Of a stretch of 64,000 bases of DNA, positions 9,507-18,322 are shown one piece after another. The stretch is from JBCBGF01 sp039820585. Lineage in GTDB: Bacteria > Pseudomonadota > Alphaproteobacteria > Rhodobacterales > Rhodobacteraceae. Every line of letters starts with the position of its first letter. The first letter of the stretch is position 1. The translations under genes and the position numbers were made by a program. The stretch lies in contig JBCBPV010000003.1 in NCBI GenBank assembly GCA_039820585.1, positions 30,796 to 94,795 of the forward strand, read 5' to 3'. The notes under the pieces were generated by a model that was given only the letters and a program-made list of their open reading frames with translations, made no database searches and had not been told where the DNA came from.

Positions 9507-9961
9507 AACGACTGTCCCGCCCCGGCCTGCGCGCCCTGTTGCCCGCCGCCATCCTTGCCGCCTTCGCCGTTCCCGCCCTGGCGATCTGGTTGCCCGGCGG
9601 GTCGGACTATGGCGCAGTCCCCGCAGCCCCCGCCACCACGCTTGAGGCCCGCCTGACCGCGCGCACCGACCGTCTGGCTGCCTTGACCGCCGACACCGAC
9701 GCACGGCCGGTTTTTCACGGCACGCGCCGCCCGATTGAAACCGCCCAACCCGCCGCCGCACCCGAACCGGTGCTCAGCCTGATGGGCGTCATCAGCGACG
9801 CAGGCGAAAAGATCGCATTTGTGCGCATCTCAACGGGTGCGGCGCTTTACAGTGTGGGCAAGGGTGACGCAGTGGGCCAATGGCGCATCCTCGACATCGG
9901 AACCGAAGAGATCCAGGTGTCCAAGGGCGGCGCAGACCCGGTAACGCTTCGCATCGACTGA
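9503..9961 (+). CDS. GspC/GspN-like small T2SS protein with an HR-type domain
   Basis: 152 residues. One N-terminal transmembrane helix (about 11-31) is followed by an Ala/Pro-rich linker. A compact beta domain (about 88-152) contains VLSLMGVIS, AFVRI and LYSVGKGD...WRILDIG, the pattern of the homology region of GspC/PilP that docks to the secretin. It lacks any PDZ or coiled-coil domain after it, so it is shorter than classical GspC (about 270 residues). Last gene of the rightward run, overlapping gspM by 4 bases and ending 2 bases before the converging sulfatase. Confidence 0.6.
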   Translation: MKRLSRPGLRALLPAAILAAFAVPALAIWLPGGSDYGAVPAAPATTLEARLTARTDRLAALTADTDARPVFHGTRRPIETAQPAAAPEPVLSLMGVISDAGEKIAFVRISTGAALYSVGKGDAVGQWRILDIGTEEIQVSKGGADPVTLRID

Positions 9962-9963
9962 CC

Positions 9964-11508
9964 TCAGGCGTGCGACACCGGGAACGGCGCGTGGTCGCCA
10001 TAGTGGATCCCTAGACGCGCCAACACCTCGATCAGTTCGGCCCGCGTCGCCTGCACCTCCGGCGCGGCCCACAGGTTCGTCAACTCGCCGGGATCGGTGC
10101 CCAGATCATACAACTCACCCCACTCAACCCCGTCAAACAGCGACAGCCGCCAATCGCCCATCCGCACCGTATGCACCCGCGGCAGGCGATCGAGGCCCGG
10201 GTTCACCGTCTGATGGTCGTACTGGATCAAGGCGCTGGGGCGCCCGCCCTCTAGCAAGGACTGCCCCTGCATCCCCACCGCCGCCTCGATCCGGGCGCGT
10301 TCCAGGATCGTGGTCCCAATGTCATGGGTCTGCCCGATCTCATCGCGCACCTTGCCCCCATCCGCCTCGGGATCGCACCAGATAAACGGCACGCGCGTCA
10401 CCTCTTCATAGGCAGCGGTGCCCTTGAACAGCATCTTGTGGTCGCCCAGGTGATCGCCATGGTCGGTGGTAAAGATCGTCACCGCCTCTCGCGCCCCCGA
10501 CGCCTCGCGCACGCGCCCAATGGCATCGTCCACCATCGCGATCATCCCGCAGGTCAGCGCCTGCGCCTCGCGCGCCTCTTGCACGCTGGTGCCAATCGCC
10601 CCTTTCGCTTTCAGGTTCGCCCGCCCCTCATCGCGTTCGCGCAGGATCCCCGACACATGGGGCGGCGGGGTCCAGTCATTCGCCTCGAACGCAGCCGGTG
10701 TGTGCATATCGGCGGGATCGTACATGTCCCAATACCGGCCCGGCGGGTTGAAGGGATGGTGGGGGTCGGGGAAGGACACCATCAGGAAGAAGGGCTGCTC
10801 ATCACCGTCTTGCGCCTGCAACCACGCCTGCGCGCGCTCAGCGATATAACTCGTCGAATACAGCTCTTCGGGCAGGGCGGTGCGGATCGCCTGCGGACAG
10901 ATGTAGTCATGCGGCAACTGGTTGTCCGGCCCAAGCAGGTTCAGTGCATCCGGAGCGCGGTCCAAGAGCCATGTCCGGTAATTGCCCAGACAATCATCGC
11001 CATGGCGCGTCACCAGCTCCACATGGTCAAACCCGTAGAAGGGCAGGGGCGTGTCATAGCTGTCCTGGCGCGGATCCTCGGCGGTGTAGGTCCGCAGATC
11101 ATGCCGGATCGCCTCTGACAGCTCCCCCTCTGCCCGGTGAAAGCCCTCGCGCGTCTCGGGCCACGCCTGCGACGGGGGACGGCCCGAGAAGGTTTGTAAA
11201 TGGCTTTTGCCGATCAGCGCCGTCTTGTACCCCGCCTCGCGCAACAGATCGACAAACGTCACGTTGCGCCGCTCCAGCGGGATACCGTTCTGGCGCACCC
11301 CGTGGCTCGACGGCATGCGGCAGGTCATGAAACTCGCCCGGTTGGGCATGCACACAGGGCTTGTCACATAAAACCGGTTCCACAGCGTCCCGGCCTCTGC
11401 CAGCGCGTCGATATTGGGTGTCTTCAGCACCGGATGACCCGTGCAGCCCAGGTAATCGGCGCGGTGCTGATCGGTCATGAACAGGATAAAGCTAGGACGT
11501 TTTGACAT
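9964..11508 (-). CDS. Type I sulfatase family hydrolase
   Basis: 514 residues, alkaline phosphatase superfamily. An early metal-binding FMTDQHR (Asp13) and T-P-N-I-D precede the sulfatase signature at residues 53-57, Cys-Met-Pro-Asn-Arg. Cys53 would be converted to formylglycine. The usual Ser of CxPSR is Asn here. The second metal site FTTDHGDHLGDH is in the C-terminal half. No signal peptide is visible, so it should act in the cytoplasm on an imported ester. Its start overlaps the end of the TRAP permease gene by 17 bases, making it the last gene of a TAXI-TRAP plus sulfatase operon. Substrate unknown; choline sulfatase-like enzymes are relatives. Confidence 0.88.
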   Translation of the reverse strand: MSKRPSFILFMTDQHRADYLGCTGHPVLKTPNIDALAEAGTLWNRFYVTSPVCMPNRASFMTCRMPSSHGVRQNGIPLERRNVTFVDLLREAGYKTALIGKSHLQTFSGRPPSQAWPETREGFHRAEGELSEAIRHDLRTYTAEDPRQDSYDTPLPFYGFDHVELVTRHGDDCLGNYRTWLLDRAPDALNLLGPDNQLPHDYICPQAIRTALPEELYSTSYIAERAQAWLQAQDGDEQPFFLMVSFPDPHHPFNPPGRYWDMYDPADMHTPAAFEANDWTPPPHVSGILRERDEGRANLKAKGAIGTSVQEAREAQALTCGMIAMVDDAIGRVREASGAREAVTIFTTDHGDHLGDHKMLFKGTAAYEEVTRVPFIWCDPEADGGKVRDEIGQTHDIGTTILERARIEAAVGMQGQSLLEGGRPSALIQYDHQTVNPGLDRLPRVHTVRMGDWRLSLFDGVEWGELYDLGTDPGELTNLWAAPEVQATRAELIEVLARLGIHYGDHAPFPVSHA

Positions 11509-13837
11509 GGACCCGCGACATGTTGTGCGTCACCAGCAGAACCCCGGTCAGCGCCGCGGCCCCCAGCCAGATCGCCTCTGGCCGCATCATGATCCCCACA
11601 GCCAGGGCCAGGCGCAGCGCAATTTCCCATTTCGGAAGGGCGTTGCGATCATAGCCCGCCAAGGCCGAGGACAGAAGGTAAAGCGCAACAACCAGGCGGG
11701 TCAAAAGCAGCACAAACGCCGCCAGGTCAAAGCTGCCATCATAGCCCGGCAGGAACCCGTTCCCGCCAGCGGAGGTCGGGTCAAGGATCGCCTCATCAAT
11801 CAGCAAAAGCTCGGGGTAGAAGGCGAAGATGAAGGGCACGATGAAGATCACAATGCCTGATTTGACCGCGGAAAACCCGGTTGCCATCGGCTCGGCCTTG
11901 GTGATCGTCGCGGCGGCAAAGGCAGCCAGCGCGACAGGGGGCGTGATCGCGCTGGCGACGGCGAAATAGAAGATGAACATATGGGCCGTGAACAGCGACA
12001 GTCCCAGCCCCGCCAGGACCGGGCCCATCAACAGGGCTGCGTTGATATAGGCCGGGACCGCAGGCATCCCCATGCCCAAAAGCACCGCCAGCAGCATCGT
12101 CATGAACAGCGCAATGAACTGGAAGAAATACGACCCGCCATCGCCCAGGCTCAGACTGTTCAACCACGCCAGCACATCCAGTGACAAGAACACCGGTAGG
12201 CCCGTGAACGACAGGCAGAAATCGATGATCGAGACCGCCAGGAACATCAGATACAGGGTCGAGATCAGGACACCCGCCTGCGACAGCGCATCAACGATCT
12301 TCTTCGGCTGCGCCCGCACCTCTGGGTCCACAAACAACAGCACGAGCAGCAGCATCACCGCCCACCAACCCGCCGCCCCGGCCGAGCCTGCGGCGTTCTG
12401 GATCGCCATCTGCACCCAGCTCAGACTGAAAACCTGGCATCCAGCGTCGGTAAACACCCGCTCCGCCCCCAGGATCCCGCCCAACAGACCACAGCCCACC
12501 GCATCCTTCGCGGTCAGCAACAGGCCCAGGATCAACAGGATCGGGCCGAAGATCATGATCAGGTTCAGCGTGTCCTGCCGATCCAGCACCATATCATCGG
12601 TGATCTCGCCAATCGCGGTGATGTTCTGTTTGCGCGACTGAAACACCGCCGACAGAAACAGGCAGAAGAAATACGCAATTGCCGGGATAATCGCGGCGAC
12701 GATGACATTGGAATAGGGCACCGTGGTCAACGATGCCAGCACGAAGGCCGCAACCCCCATCACCGGCGGCATGATCGACCCGCCCGACGATGCGGCGGCT
12801 TCAACACCGCCCGCGAACACCTTGGAAAACCCACGTTTCAGCATCATAGGGATCGTCAGAACGCCGGTGGACAACACGTTCACAATCGGCCCGCCCGAGA
12901 TCGTGCCGAACATCGCCGATGACACGATGGCCGCATGCGCCGGGCCACCGCGCAGGTGCCGTGTCCAGCGGAAGGCCAGCTTGATCAGGGATTTGCCGCC
13001 CGCCGAGGTGCTGAAGAGCGAGCCAAGGACGAGATAGGGGAAAATCGTGTTCAGCACGATGTCCATGAACCGCCCCAGCAACCCCGAGGAGTTGTTCACC
13101 AAGACATCATGCACGCGCGGCCGCCCATCGGCCAGCATCCGCGGCTCGCCCGCCAGCTTGGTCACGAAGTACTTGTTGATGTCCTCGACGCCGTAGAAAT
13201 ACCAGACCAGCACCGTGATGATCGTGTAGGCCGAGATCAGAATCGCGACGATCACAAGGGGCAAGCCCCAGACCTTGATGTTGTAGGACAAGAACACCAC
13301 GACCGCGAGGCCCACGATCAGGACCAGCCAGCCGCCCGTTGTGTTCACGCATTGCGGGTCCTCCACCGTGGTCGGCGCAGGCAGGCCGATGCTTTCGTTG
13401 AACGCCGCCGCCGCCGCCAGGCTTTCCTCGATCAACCGCGCGCGGTCGCCTGTGATCCGATCCGCCAGGCAAATGGATTCAATCTCGACCAGATAGGTGA
13501 CCGAGATGGTGCAGGCCATGGCAATCATCGCGATGTCGAGAACCAGACCGAACTTGCGCCGCAACGGCGTGCGGTCTTTCCAGTCGCGCCACATCGAATG
13601 CTTCAGCACCACGATCAGCATCATCAGCGAGAAGAACAGCGGATAGAACCATTCAAACGGGAACTTGCGCAACTGCGCGCCGCTCACGCCGGTCAGCGAC
13701 GCGACCAAATCATCATAGCCCGGAATGCCGGGGGTAGAGTTGAACAGGCCGACAATCACCATGATGACCGACAACGCATAGAGCAGGGTCAGCGACGCGC
13801 TGCGCCCACCGGCTGCGGTCTGTGATGTGTCAGACAT
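11492..13837 (-). CDS. TAXI-type TRAP transporter fused permease (DctQM fusion)
   Basis: 781 residues with about 18 hydrophobic segments. A four-helix DctQ-like N-terminal part is fused to a DctM-like large permease, the layout of TAXI-TRAP permeases. GTISGGPIVNVLSTG and GGSIMPPVMG in the middle and MGMPAVPAYINAAL near residue 580 are typical DctM-region motifs. The start at 13837 (MSDTSQ) is preferred over 13855 because AGGTGG lies 6 bases upstream. It imports the ligand delivered by the receptor encoded just upstream (13895-14938), probably an anionic sulfate or carboxylate compound given the sulfatase behind it. Confidence 0.92.
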   Translation of the reverse strand: MSDTSQTAAGGRSASLTLLYALSVIMVIVGLFNSTPGIPGYDDLVASLTGVSGAQLRKFPFEWFYPLFFSLMMLIVVLKHSMWRDWKDRTPLRRKFGLVLDIAMIAMACTISVTYLVEIESICLADRITGDRARLIEESLAAAAAFNESIGLPAPTTVEDPQCVNTTGGWLVLIVGLAVVVFLSYNIKVWGLPLVIVAILISAYTIITVLVWYFYGVEDINKYFVTKLAGEPRMLADGRPRVHDVLVNNSSGLLGRFMDIVLNTIFPYLVLGSLFSTSAGGKSLIKLAFRWTRHLRGGPAHAAIVSSAMFGTISGGPIVNVLSTGVLTIPMMLKRGFSKVFAGGVEAAASSGGSIMPPVMGVAAFVLASLTTVPYSNVIVAAIIPAIAYFFCLFLSAVFQSRKQNITAIGEITDDMVLDRQDTLNLIMIFGPILLILGLLLTAKDAVGCGLLGGILGAERVFTDAGCQVFSLSWVQMAIQNAAGSAGAAGWWAVMLLLVLLFVDPEVRAQPKKIVDALSQAGVLISTLYLMFLAVSIIDFCLSFTGLPVFLSLDVLAWLNSLSLGDGGSYFFQFIALFMTMLLAVLLGMGMPAVPAYINAALLMGPVLAGLGLSLFTAHMFIFYFAVASAITPPVALAAFAAATITKAEPMATGFSAVKSGIVIFIVPFIFAFYPELLLIDEAILDPTSAGGNGFLPGYDGSFDLAAFVLLLTRLVVALYLLSSALAGYDRNALPKWEIALRLALAVGIMMRPEAIWLGAAALTGVLLVTHNMSRVHVKTS

Positions 13838-13859
13838 CGGGGTCCACCTGATCAAAGGG

Positions 13860-13885
13860 GGCCGGGCACAGATCTGCGCCCGGCC
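13860..13885 (-). terminator. GC-rich hairpin between TAXI receptor and permease
   Basis: GGCCGGGC and its complement GCCCGGCC flank an inner palindrome CAGATCTG; the 26-base block is palindromic at all but one base pair. It sits in the 57-base gap after the receptor stop codon. No T-run follows, so it is more likely an mRNA 3'-stabilising or attenuating element that raises receptor over permease than a full terminator. Confidence 0.55.
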
Positions 13886-13894
13886 AGCGCGACT

Positions 13895-14938
13895 TTACTT
13901 GGCGCAATCGGGCAGGGTGTAGCCCGCCTCTTCCCATGCGGCGACGGCGCCGGGGTGGTACTTCAGCGGGTTCGGGCCGCACATATCGGTCAGCTCGATA
14001 TCCGTCTCACCATGCCAGGTCACCGGCATGAATGGCGCCTTGGCGTGGTAGATGTCTTCGATATTGTTCAAAAACGCCGTGGTCAGCGCCTTGGCCAGAT
14101 CAAAATCCATGTTCACGTTGACGATATCGGCACCGACTGTGGCTGGTCCGCGGAACGTGTCATCCTCGGACACGACGGTGACCCCATCACCATAGCCCAT
14201 CTCGGTCACCGGCATCGAAAACTTCACCGTGCCGGGCAGGCCCGCCACCCGCGCAAACTCTTCGCTTTCATGCTTTTCCTTTGGCATGGAAAAGATCGTC
14301 ATGTCGCCCGACGACAACGCCGCCGTGATCCGGGGATCGGGGAAGGCCATGGGGATCACAAAAGCATCAGCAGACCCATCCTGGATCGTTTTGACCGCCT
14401 GGCCCCAATTCACCTGAACGCCAGTATAACCCGATCCCTCTTCGAGACCGGTCACCGTGTTGATCAGCATCCGCGCGTTCGACAGGGCAGCACCGCGTGG
14501 CGGGCCGTTATAGATGGTCTTGCCCTCAAGCCCGTCCCAGCCGCCGATATTGGCGCTGTCATAGGTATAAAGCCCCTGAACCGAAATCCGGTAGGTATAC
14601 AGAACCGCCAGGTTCGAGGCGAGCTCTGCGCCCGCTTCCTCACCCAGACCGGCATAGGGCCCCACGCCCCGCGACAGGAAGAAGGGCAGGATGAAAGGTG
14701 CGGCGGCAATATCGCTATTGCCCTCCGCCACGTTCTGGACCGAGTTCGTCAGCGTCTGGCCCGATGTCACCTGGATGTCGGCCACACCCGCTTTCGACGC
14801 CGCCTCTGACAGCGCTATGATCGAGATGCCGGGTGTCGTGTTGGGTGCTGCGGTTTCGGCCGTCAGGATGCTTTGCGCATTGGCCGCGGTCGCAATGAAA
14901 AGGGCCGCGGTGACCCCGCTGAGTAGTTTTCCTGGCAT
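13895..14938 (-). CDS. TAXI family TRAP transporter periplasmic receptor
   Basis: 347 residues. A signal peptide (hydrophobic core then A-N-A-Q) is followed by a TAXI-type binding protein. ALSEAASKAG and the VNWGQAVKTIQDGSADAFVIP region are characteristic of the NMT1/TAXI superfamily. It captures a substrate in the periplasm for the fused permease downstream. First gene of the leftward operon; the promoter lies in the divergent region shared with the GST gene. The ligand cannot be deduced; some TAXI proteins bind glutamate-like acids, and the sulfatase neighbour suggests a sulfate ester. Confidence 0.9.
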   Translation of the reverse strand: MPGKLLSGVTAALFIATAANAQSILTAETAAPNTTPGISIIALSEAASKAGVADIQVTSGQTLTNSVQNVAEGNSDIAAAPFILPFFLSRGVGPYAGLGEEAGAELASNLAVLYTYRISVQGLYTYDSANIGGWDGLEGKTIYNGPPRGAALSNARMLINTVTGLEEGSGYTGVQVNWGQAVKTIQDGSADAFVIPMAFPDPRITAALSSGDMTIFSMPKEKHESEEFARVAGLPGTVKFSMPVTEMGYGDGVTVVSEDDTFRGPATVGADIVNVNMDFDLAKALTTAFLNNIEDIYHAKAPFMPVTWHGETDIELTDMCGPNPLKYHPGAVAAWEEAGYTLPDCAK

Positions 14939-15075
14939 CTGTTATCCTCCCTAGATGCGTTTTTTGTCTTGTCTCAAAGCATATGCTTTGCGCCCAGTAT
15001 GTCAGTTTCTGGAGCGAAAAATATAGATTTTTTTGTCTTAATGGGCCAAATCTGGTCAAAATAGGAGGTTATCCC
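14939..15075. promoter_or_regulatory. Divergent promoter region with a 16-bp palindrome
   Basis: This AT-rich gap separates the TAXI receptor gene from the GST gene. It holds the perfect palindrome CAAAGCATATGCTTTG at 14975-14990 and two direct copies of TTTTTGTCTT at 14961-14970 and 15030-15039. The palindrome is a likely operator. Strong ribosome sites flank the region: AGGAGG before the GST ATG, and an AGGGAGGAT stretch before the receptor ATG on the other strand. Confidence 0.6.
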
Positions 15076-15753
15076 ATGCCAGATCTCACCCTTTTTGTGG
15101 CCCCCAACACCTGCGCTCGGGTGCCCACCATCGCGCTGGAAGAGATCGGCGTGCCGTTTCAGACCGAGCTGGTGCGCACAGCCGCAAACCAGCAAAAAAC
15201 GCCTGAATACTTGAAGGTAAACCCCAAAGGTAAAGTGCCCGCGCTGCTGATTGATGGCACGCCGCTCACCGAAAACGTGGCGATCCTGAGCTGGCTGAAC
15301 ATCACCTTTCCTCAAGCGAACCTCTTGCCCAAGACCGACGACCCGCTTGAGGCGCTGAAACAAACCGCTGATCTGGCGTTCTTCTCGGCCACGGTGCATC
15401 CCACCGTCACCCGCATCGCGATGCCGCTGAAGTTCATCGCCGACAAGGCCCTGTCGTTCGATATCGTCCGACCGGTGGGCGTGGACGCGATGATGCCGAT
15501 CATGTCGATGATCGATTCGCGGCTGGCAGATGGGCCCTGGTGGTACGGCGGCACCTGGTCGGTCGTGGACGGCTATCTCTACTGGGTCTGGTCGCGGATC
15601 ACCGGCGTCGGCTTTCCGGGTGACGCGTTCACCAATATCCAGCGCCACTTCGACCTCAGCAATGACCGCCCCGCGGTGCAACGCGCCATGGCGCGAGAGG
15701 CCGAAAACATCGAGACCTTGAAAGCCGAGGGGCTGTATATGGCCCCGCGCTAG
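15076..15753 (+). CDS. Glutathione S-transferase family protein
   Basis: 225 residues, the standard cytosolic GST length. The N-terminal thioredoxin-like domain has Cys13 in PNTCARVP, the cis-proline motif GKVPALL near residue 52 and LTENVAIL, the glutathione gamma-glutamyl contact (usually E-S, here E-N). An all-helical C-terminal domain follows from about residue 90. The start at 15076 follows AGGAGG by 6 bases. It is divergent from the TAXI-TRAP/sulfatase operon and convergent with the IclR gene. Beta-class-like bacterial GSTs conjugate or reduce electrophiles; the real substrate is not evident. Confidence 0.88.
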   Translation: MPDLTLFVAPNTCARVPTIALEEIGVPFQTELVRTAANQQKTPEYLKVNPKGKVPALLIDGTPLTENVAILSWLNITFPQANLLPKTDDPLEALKQTADLAFFSATVHPTVTRIAMPLKFIADKALSFDIVRPVGVDAMMPIMSMIDSRLADGPWWYGGTWSVVDGYLYWVWSRITGVGFPGDAFTNIQRHFDLSNDRPAVQRAMAREAENIETLKAEGLYMAPR

Positions 15754-15785
15754 GGCGCGTCGCGATGAAGCGTACCCCAGACCGC

Positions 15786-16535
15786 TCATGTTTTGGCCAG
15801 GCTGTGTCGCGCAGCGGTCAGCGCCGCCACCAGCGTGTCTTTGATGGTGAGGTAGCGGCTGCTGGGCACCGGAACAGACAATGCCAATACCTCACCACTT
15901 CGGTCGGCCACGCCAAAACCCAAGGCCGAGATGCCATCGGTATGTTCATCCTCGTCGGCGGCAAGCGCGCCATTGCGAATGGCCGCAATCTCCAGCAACA
16001 ACTCAGACCGCCGCTGTTCGGACACCGGCGTGCCGTGCAAATCCATCTCCAAAAGCGTGGCCGCCGTGGCCTCATCGAGGCACGACAGCGCGGCCTTGCC
16101 ATTGGCTGTCGTGGCCAGCGGGAAGGTCTCGCCAATGCTCGACACCGTGCGCAACCGGTGCCGGCCCACGATCTGATCGACAAACAGCATCCTGCCATCT
16201 CGCAGAATGGCCAGATCCACCGTTTCCCCCGTGGCCTCGCTGATCTGCCGCATGATCGGGCGCAGGCGGTCGAGCGGGCCAATGGTCAGCGACAGGCCAA
16301 GGCTCTGGATCTCAGGGCCCAGTTTGATCCGCCCGCTGCCGCCGCCAGTCGAGACAAAGCCTTCGGCCGACAGCGCGCCCACGATGCGCTGCACGGTGGA
16401 GCGGGGCAAATCCACATGCGCCGCGATCTGGCCCAGGCTCAGCCCACCGGTCTCTTGACCCAAAAGCCGCAGCACCGCCGCCGCGCGGGAAATCACCTGG
16501 ATTCCCTGGCCTCTGGGGCTGTCGTGGATGGTCAT
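15786..16535 (-). CDS. IclR family transcriptional regulator
   Basis: 249 residues. The N-terminal winged helix-turn-helix (about 10-75) includes LSLGQIAAHVDLPRSTVQRI with recognition helix PRSTVQRIV. The IclR effector domain follows (about 85-245), with the SSIGETFPL and ANGKAALS segments typical of the family. It is divergent from the phosphonate hydrolase-like gene at 16712. The intergenic region contains an imperfect 30-base inverted repeat (16620-16649) that recurs upstream of the cyclase operon (26931-26960), so this protein is the best candidate regulator of the whole 16.7-26.9 kb island. Confidence 0.92.
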   Translation of the reverse strand: MTIHDSPRGQGIQVISRAAAVLRLLGQETGGLSLGQIAAHVDLPRSTVQRIVGALSAEGFVSTGGGSGRIKLGPEIQSLGLSLTIGPLDRLRPIMRQISEATGETVDLAILRDGRMLFVDQIVGRHRLRTVSSIGETFPLATTANGKAALSCLDEATAATLLEMDLHGTPVSEQRRSELLLEIAAIRNGALAADEDEHTDGISALGFGVADRSGEVLALSVPVPSSRYLTIKDTLVAALTAARHSLAKT

Positions 16536-16619
16536 GGGCCGGTGTGCCTCCGATACATTGCGGGCGATTTGATGCTCTGCAAAGGCTATTCGACCGCGAG
16601 ATCCAAATCAACCATTGAC

Positions 16620-16649
16620 CGCAATACGGTACATACGCACCATATTGCG
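16620..16649. promoter_or_regulatory. Candidate IclR operator, imperfect inverted repeat
   Basis: Half sites CGCAATACGGTAC and GCACCATATTGCG are reverse complements at 11 of 13 positions and are separated by ATAC. The element lies in the 176-base divergent region between the IclR regulator and the hydrolase gene. A closely matching copy is at 26931-26960. The rest of the gap shows nothing else I can support. Confidence 0.6.
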
Positions 16650-16711
16650 AAACGACGCGGGCGGGCACGCAATGGCACCCATACCCCGCGCAACCCCAGG
16701 GTGGAGCATCT

Positions 16712-18322
16712 ATGAACGTCCTTTGGATCATGGCCGACCAGCTGCGCTGGGATTACCTAAGCTGTTATGGTGCAACGCATATTCAGACACCTAACATCGA
16801 CCGGCTGGCCGAACAGAGTGTCCGCTTTAACCGCGCCTACATCCAATCCCCGATCTGCGGCCCCAGCCGGATGAGCTTTTACACTGGCCGCTACGTGCGC
16901 AGCCACGGTGCGACATGGAACGGCTTCCCCCTGCGCGTGGGTGAGCCCACCTTGGGCGACCACCTGCGCGAGATCGGCGTGACGAGCCATCTTGTGGGCA
17001 AAACGCATATGAAGCCCGACGAAGAGGGGATGAAGCGCCTCGGAATTGACCCCGAAGGCACCATCGGTGCCCTGGTCAGCGAATGCGGGTTCGAGGTGTT
17101 CGTGCGCGACGACGGCACGAATGCGGCCACCGACGTCAACCGCCATGCCGAGGATTACGAGCAATACCTGCGCGATCACGGTATGGGCGGCGACACCCCG
17201 TGGGAGGAATGGGCCAACACCGCCATCGGACCGGACGGCGAAAAGAAATCCGGTTGGCTGCTGGAAACCGCACCGTTGCCCGCCCGCGTCCCCAAAGAGC
17301 ATTCGGAAACCTCCTGGCTCACCACCCGTGGGATCGAATTCATCGAAGGGCAGGGGGACGCACCCTGGCTCTGCCATCTCAGCTACATCAAGCCCCACTG
17401 GCCCTACCTCGCGCCCGCGCCCTACAACGACATGTATTCCGCCGATGATCTGCCCCCGGTGAACCGCCGCGAGGGTGAGCATGAACACCCCCTGATGCAG
17501 AAATGGGCCGAGACCCGCATCTGCAAGAGCTTTGCCAGGGGCAACGTGCGCGACATCGTGGCCCCGGTCTATATGGGCCTGATCAAAGAGCTGGATGATA
17601 ATCTGGGCCGGCTATTCGACTATCTAAAGGAAAGCGGCCGGATGGACGACACGATGATCGTCTTCTGCTCGGACCACGGCGACAATATGGGCGACCATGA
17701 CCTGGGCGAGAAGGACCTGTTCTACGACTGCTCAGCCCGCATTCCCTTGATCGTCTACGATCCTCGGGCGGAGGCCGATAGCACACGCGGCACGGCGACC
17801 GATATGCTGGTCGAAGGCATCGACCTCGCACCTACGTTTCAACAGTTCCTCGGCGGTCCCGCCAAGCCGCACGTGTTTGAGGGCCGGTCGCTCCAACCGC
17901 TCTTGCACGGTGAGCAGACCGAATGGCGCGACCACTGTATTTCCGAATACGACTACGCCACCCGCGACGCCCGCCGGGCCGTGGGCGTCGATCAAACCGA
18001 TGCGCGGCTGGTGATGGTTTTCGATGGCCGCTGGAAATACATCCATGTCGAGACGATGCGCCCCATGCTGTTCGATCTGGAAACCGATCCGGGAGAGTTG
18101 CACGATCTGGGCGACAGCCCCGACCACCAGGCGCAGATCGAACGCCTAAGCGTCCTCCATTTCAATTGGGCGCGCCAGCACCATACGCGGATCACGCGCA
18201 CGCCCGAGATCATCGAAAAGATGACCGACGGCAAAGAACCCTTGGGGATCTATATCGCTTATTGGGACGAGGAAGAGCTTGAAGCGGACGGCCTGAAAAT
18301 GCCGCCACACATCAAACCCTAA
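16712..18322 (+). CDS. Phosphonate monoester hydrolase-like sulfatase family enzyme
   Basis: 536 residues. The alkaline phosphatase superfamily metal site includes Asp9-Gln10 (MADQLRWD), and the formylglycine signature is CGPSR with Cys49. The second metal motif is FCSDHGDNMGDHDL. The middle region (RVPKEHSETSW, HLSYIKPHWPY, APYNDMYSADDLP) closely resembles what I recall of the rhizobial phosphonate monoester hydrolase/phosphodiesterase rather than arylsulfatases. These enzymes are promiscuous toward phosphonate monoesters, phosphodiesters and sulfate esters. There is no signal peptide, so it is cytoplasmic. It ends in a 4-base overlap with the converging BKACE gene. Confidence 0.88.
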   Translation: MNVLWIMADQLRWDYLSCYGATHIQTPNIDRLAEQSVRFNRAYIQSPICGPSRMSFYTGRYVRSHGATWNGFPLRVGEPTLGDHLREIGVTSHLVGKTHMKPDEEGMKRLGIDPEGTIGALVSECGFEVFVRDDGTNAATDVNRHAEDYEQYLRDHGMGGDTPWEEWANTAIGPDGEKKSGWLLETAPLPARVPKEHSETSWLTTRGIEFIEGQGDAPWLCHLSYIKPHWPYLAPAPYNDMYSADDLPPVNRREGEHEHPLMQKWAETRICKSFARGNVRDIVAPVYMGLIKELDDNLGRLFDYLKESGRMDDTMIVFCSDHGDNMGDHDLGEKDLFYDCSARIPLIVYDPRAEADSTRGTATDMLVEGIDLAPTFQQFLGGPAKPHVFEGRSLQPLLHGEQTEWRDHCISEYDYATRDARRAVGVDQTDARLVMVFDGRWKYIHVETMRPMLFDLETDPGELHDLGDSPDHQAQIERLSVLHFNWARQHHTRITRTPEIIEKMTDGKEPLGIYIAYWDEEELEADGLKMPPHIKP

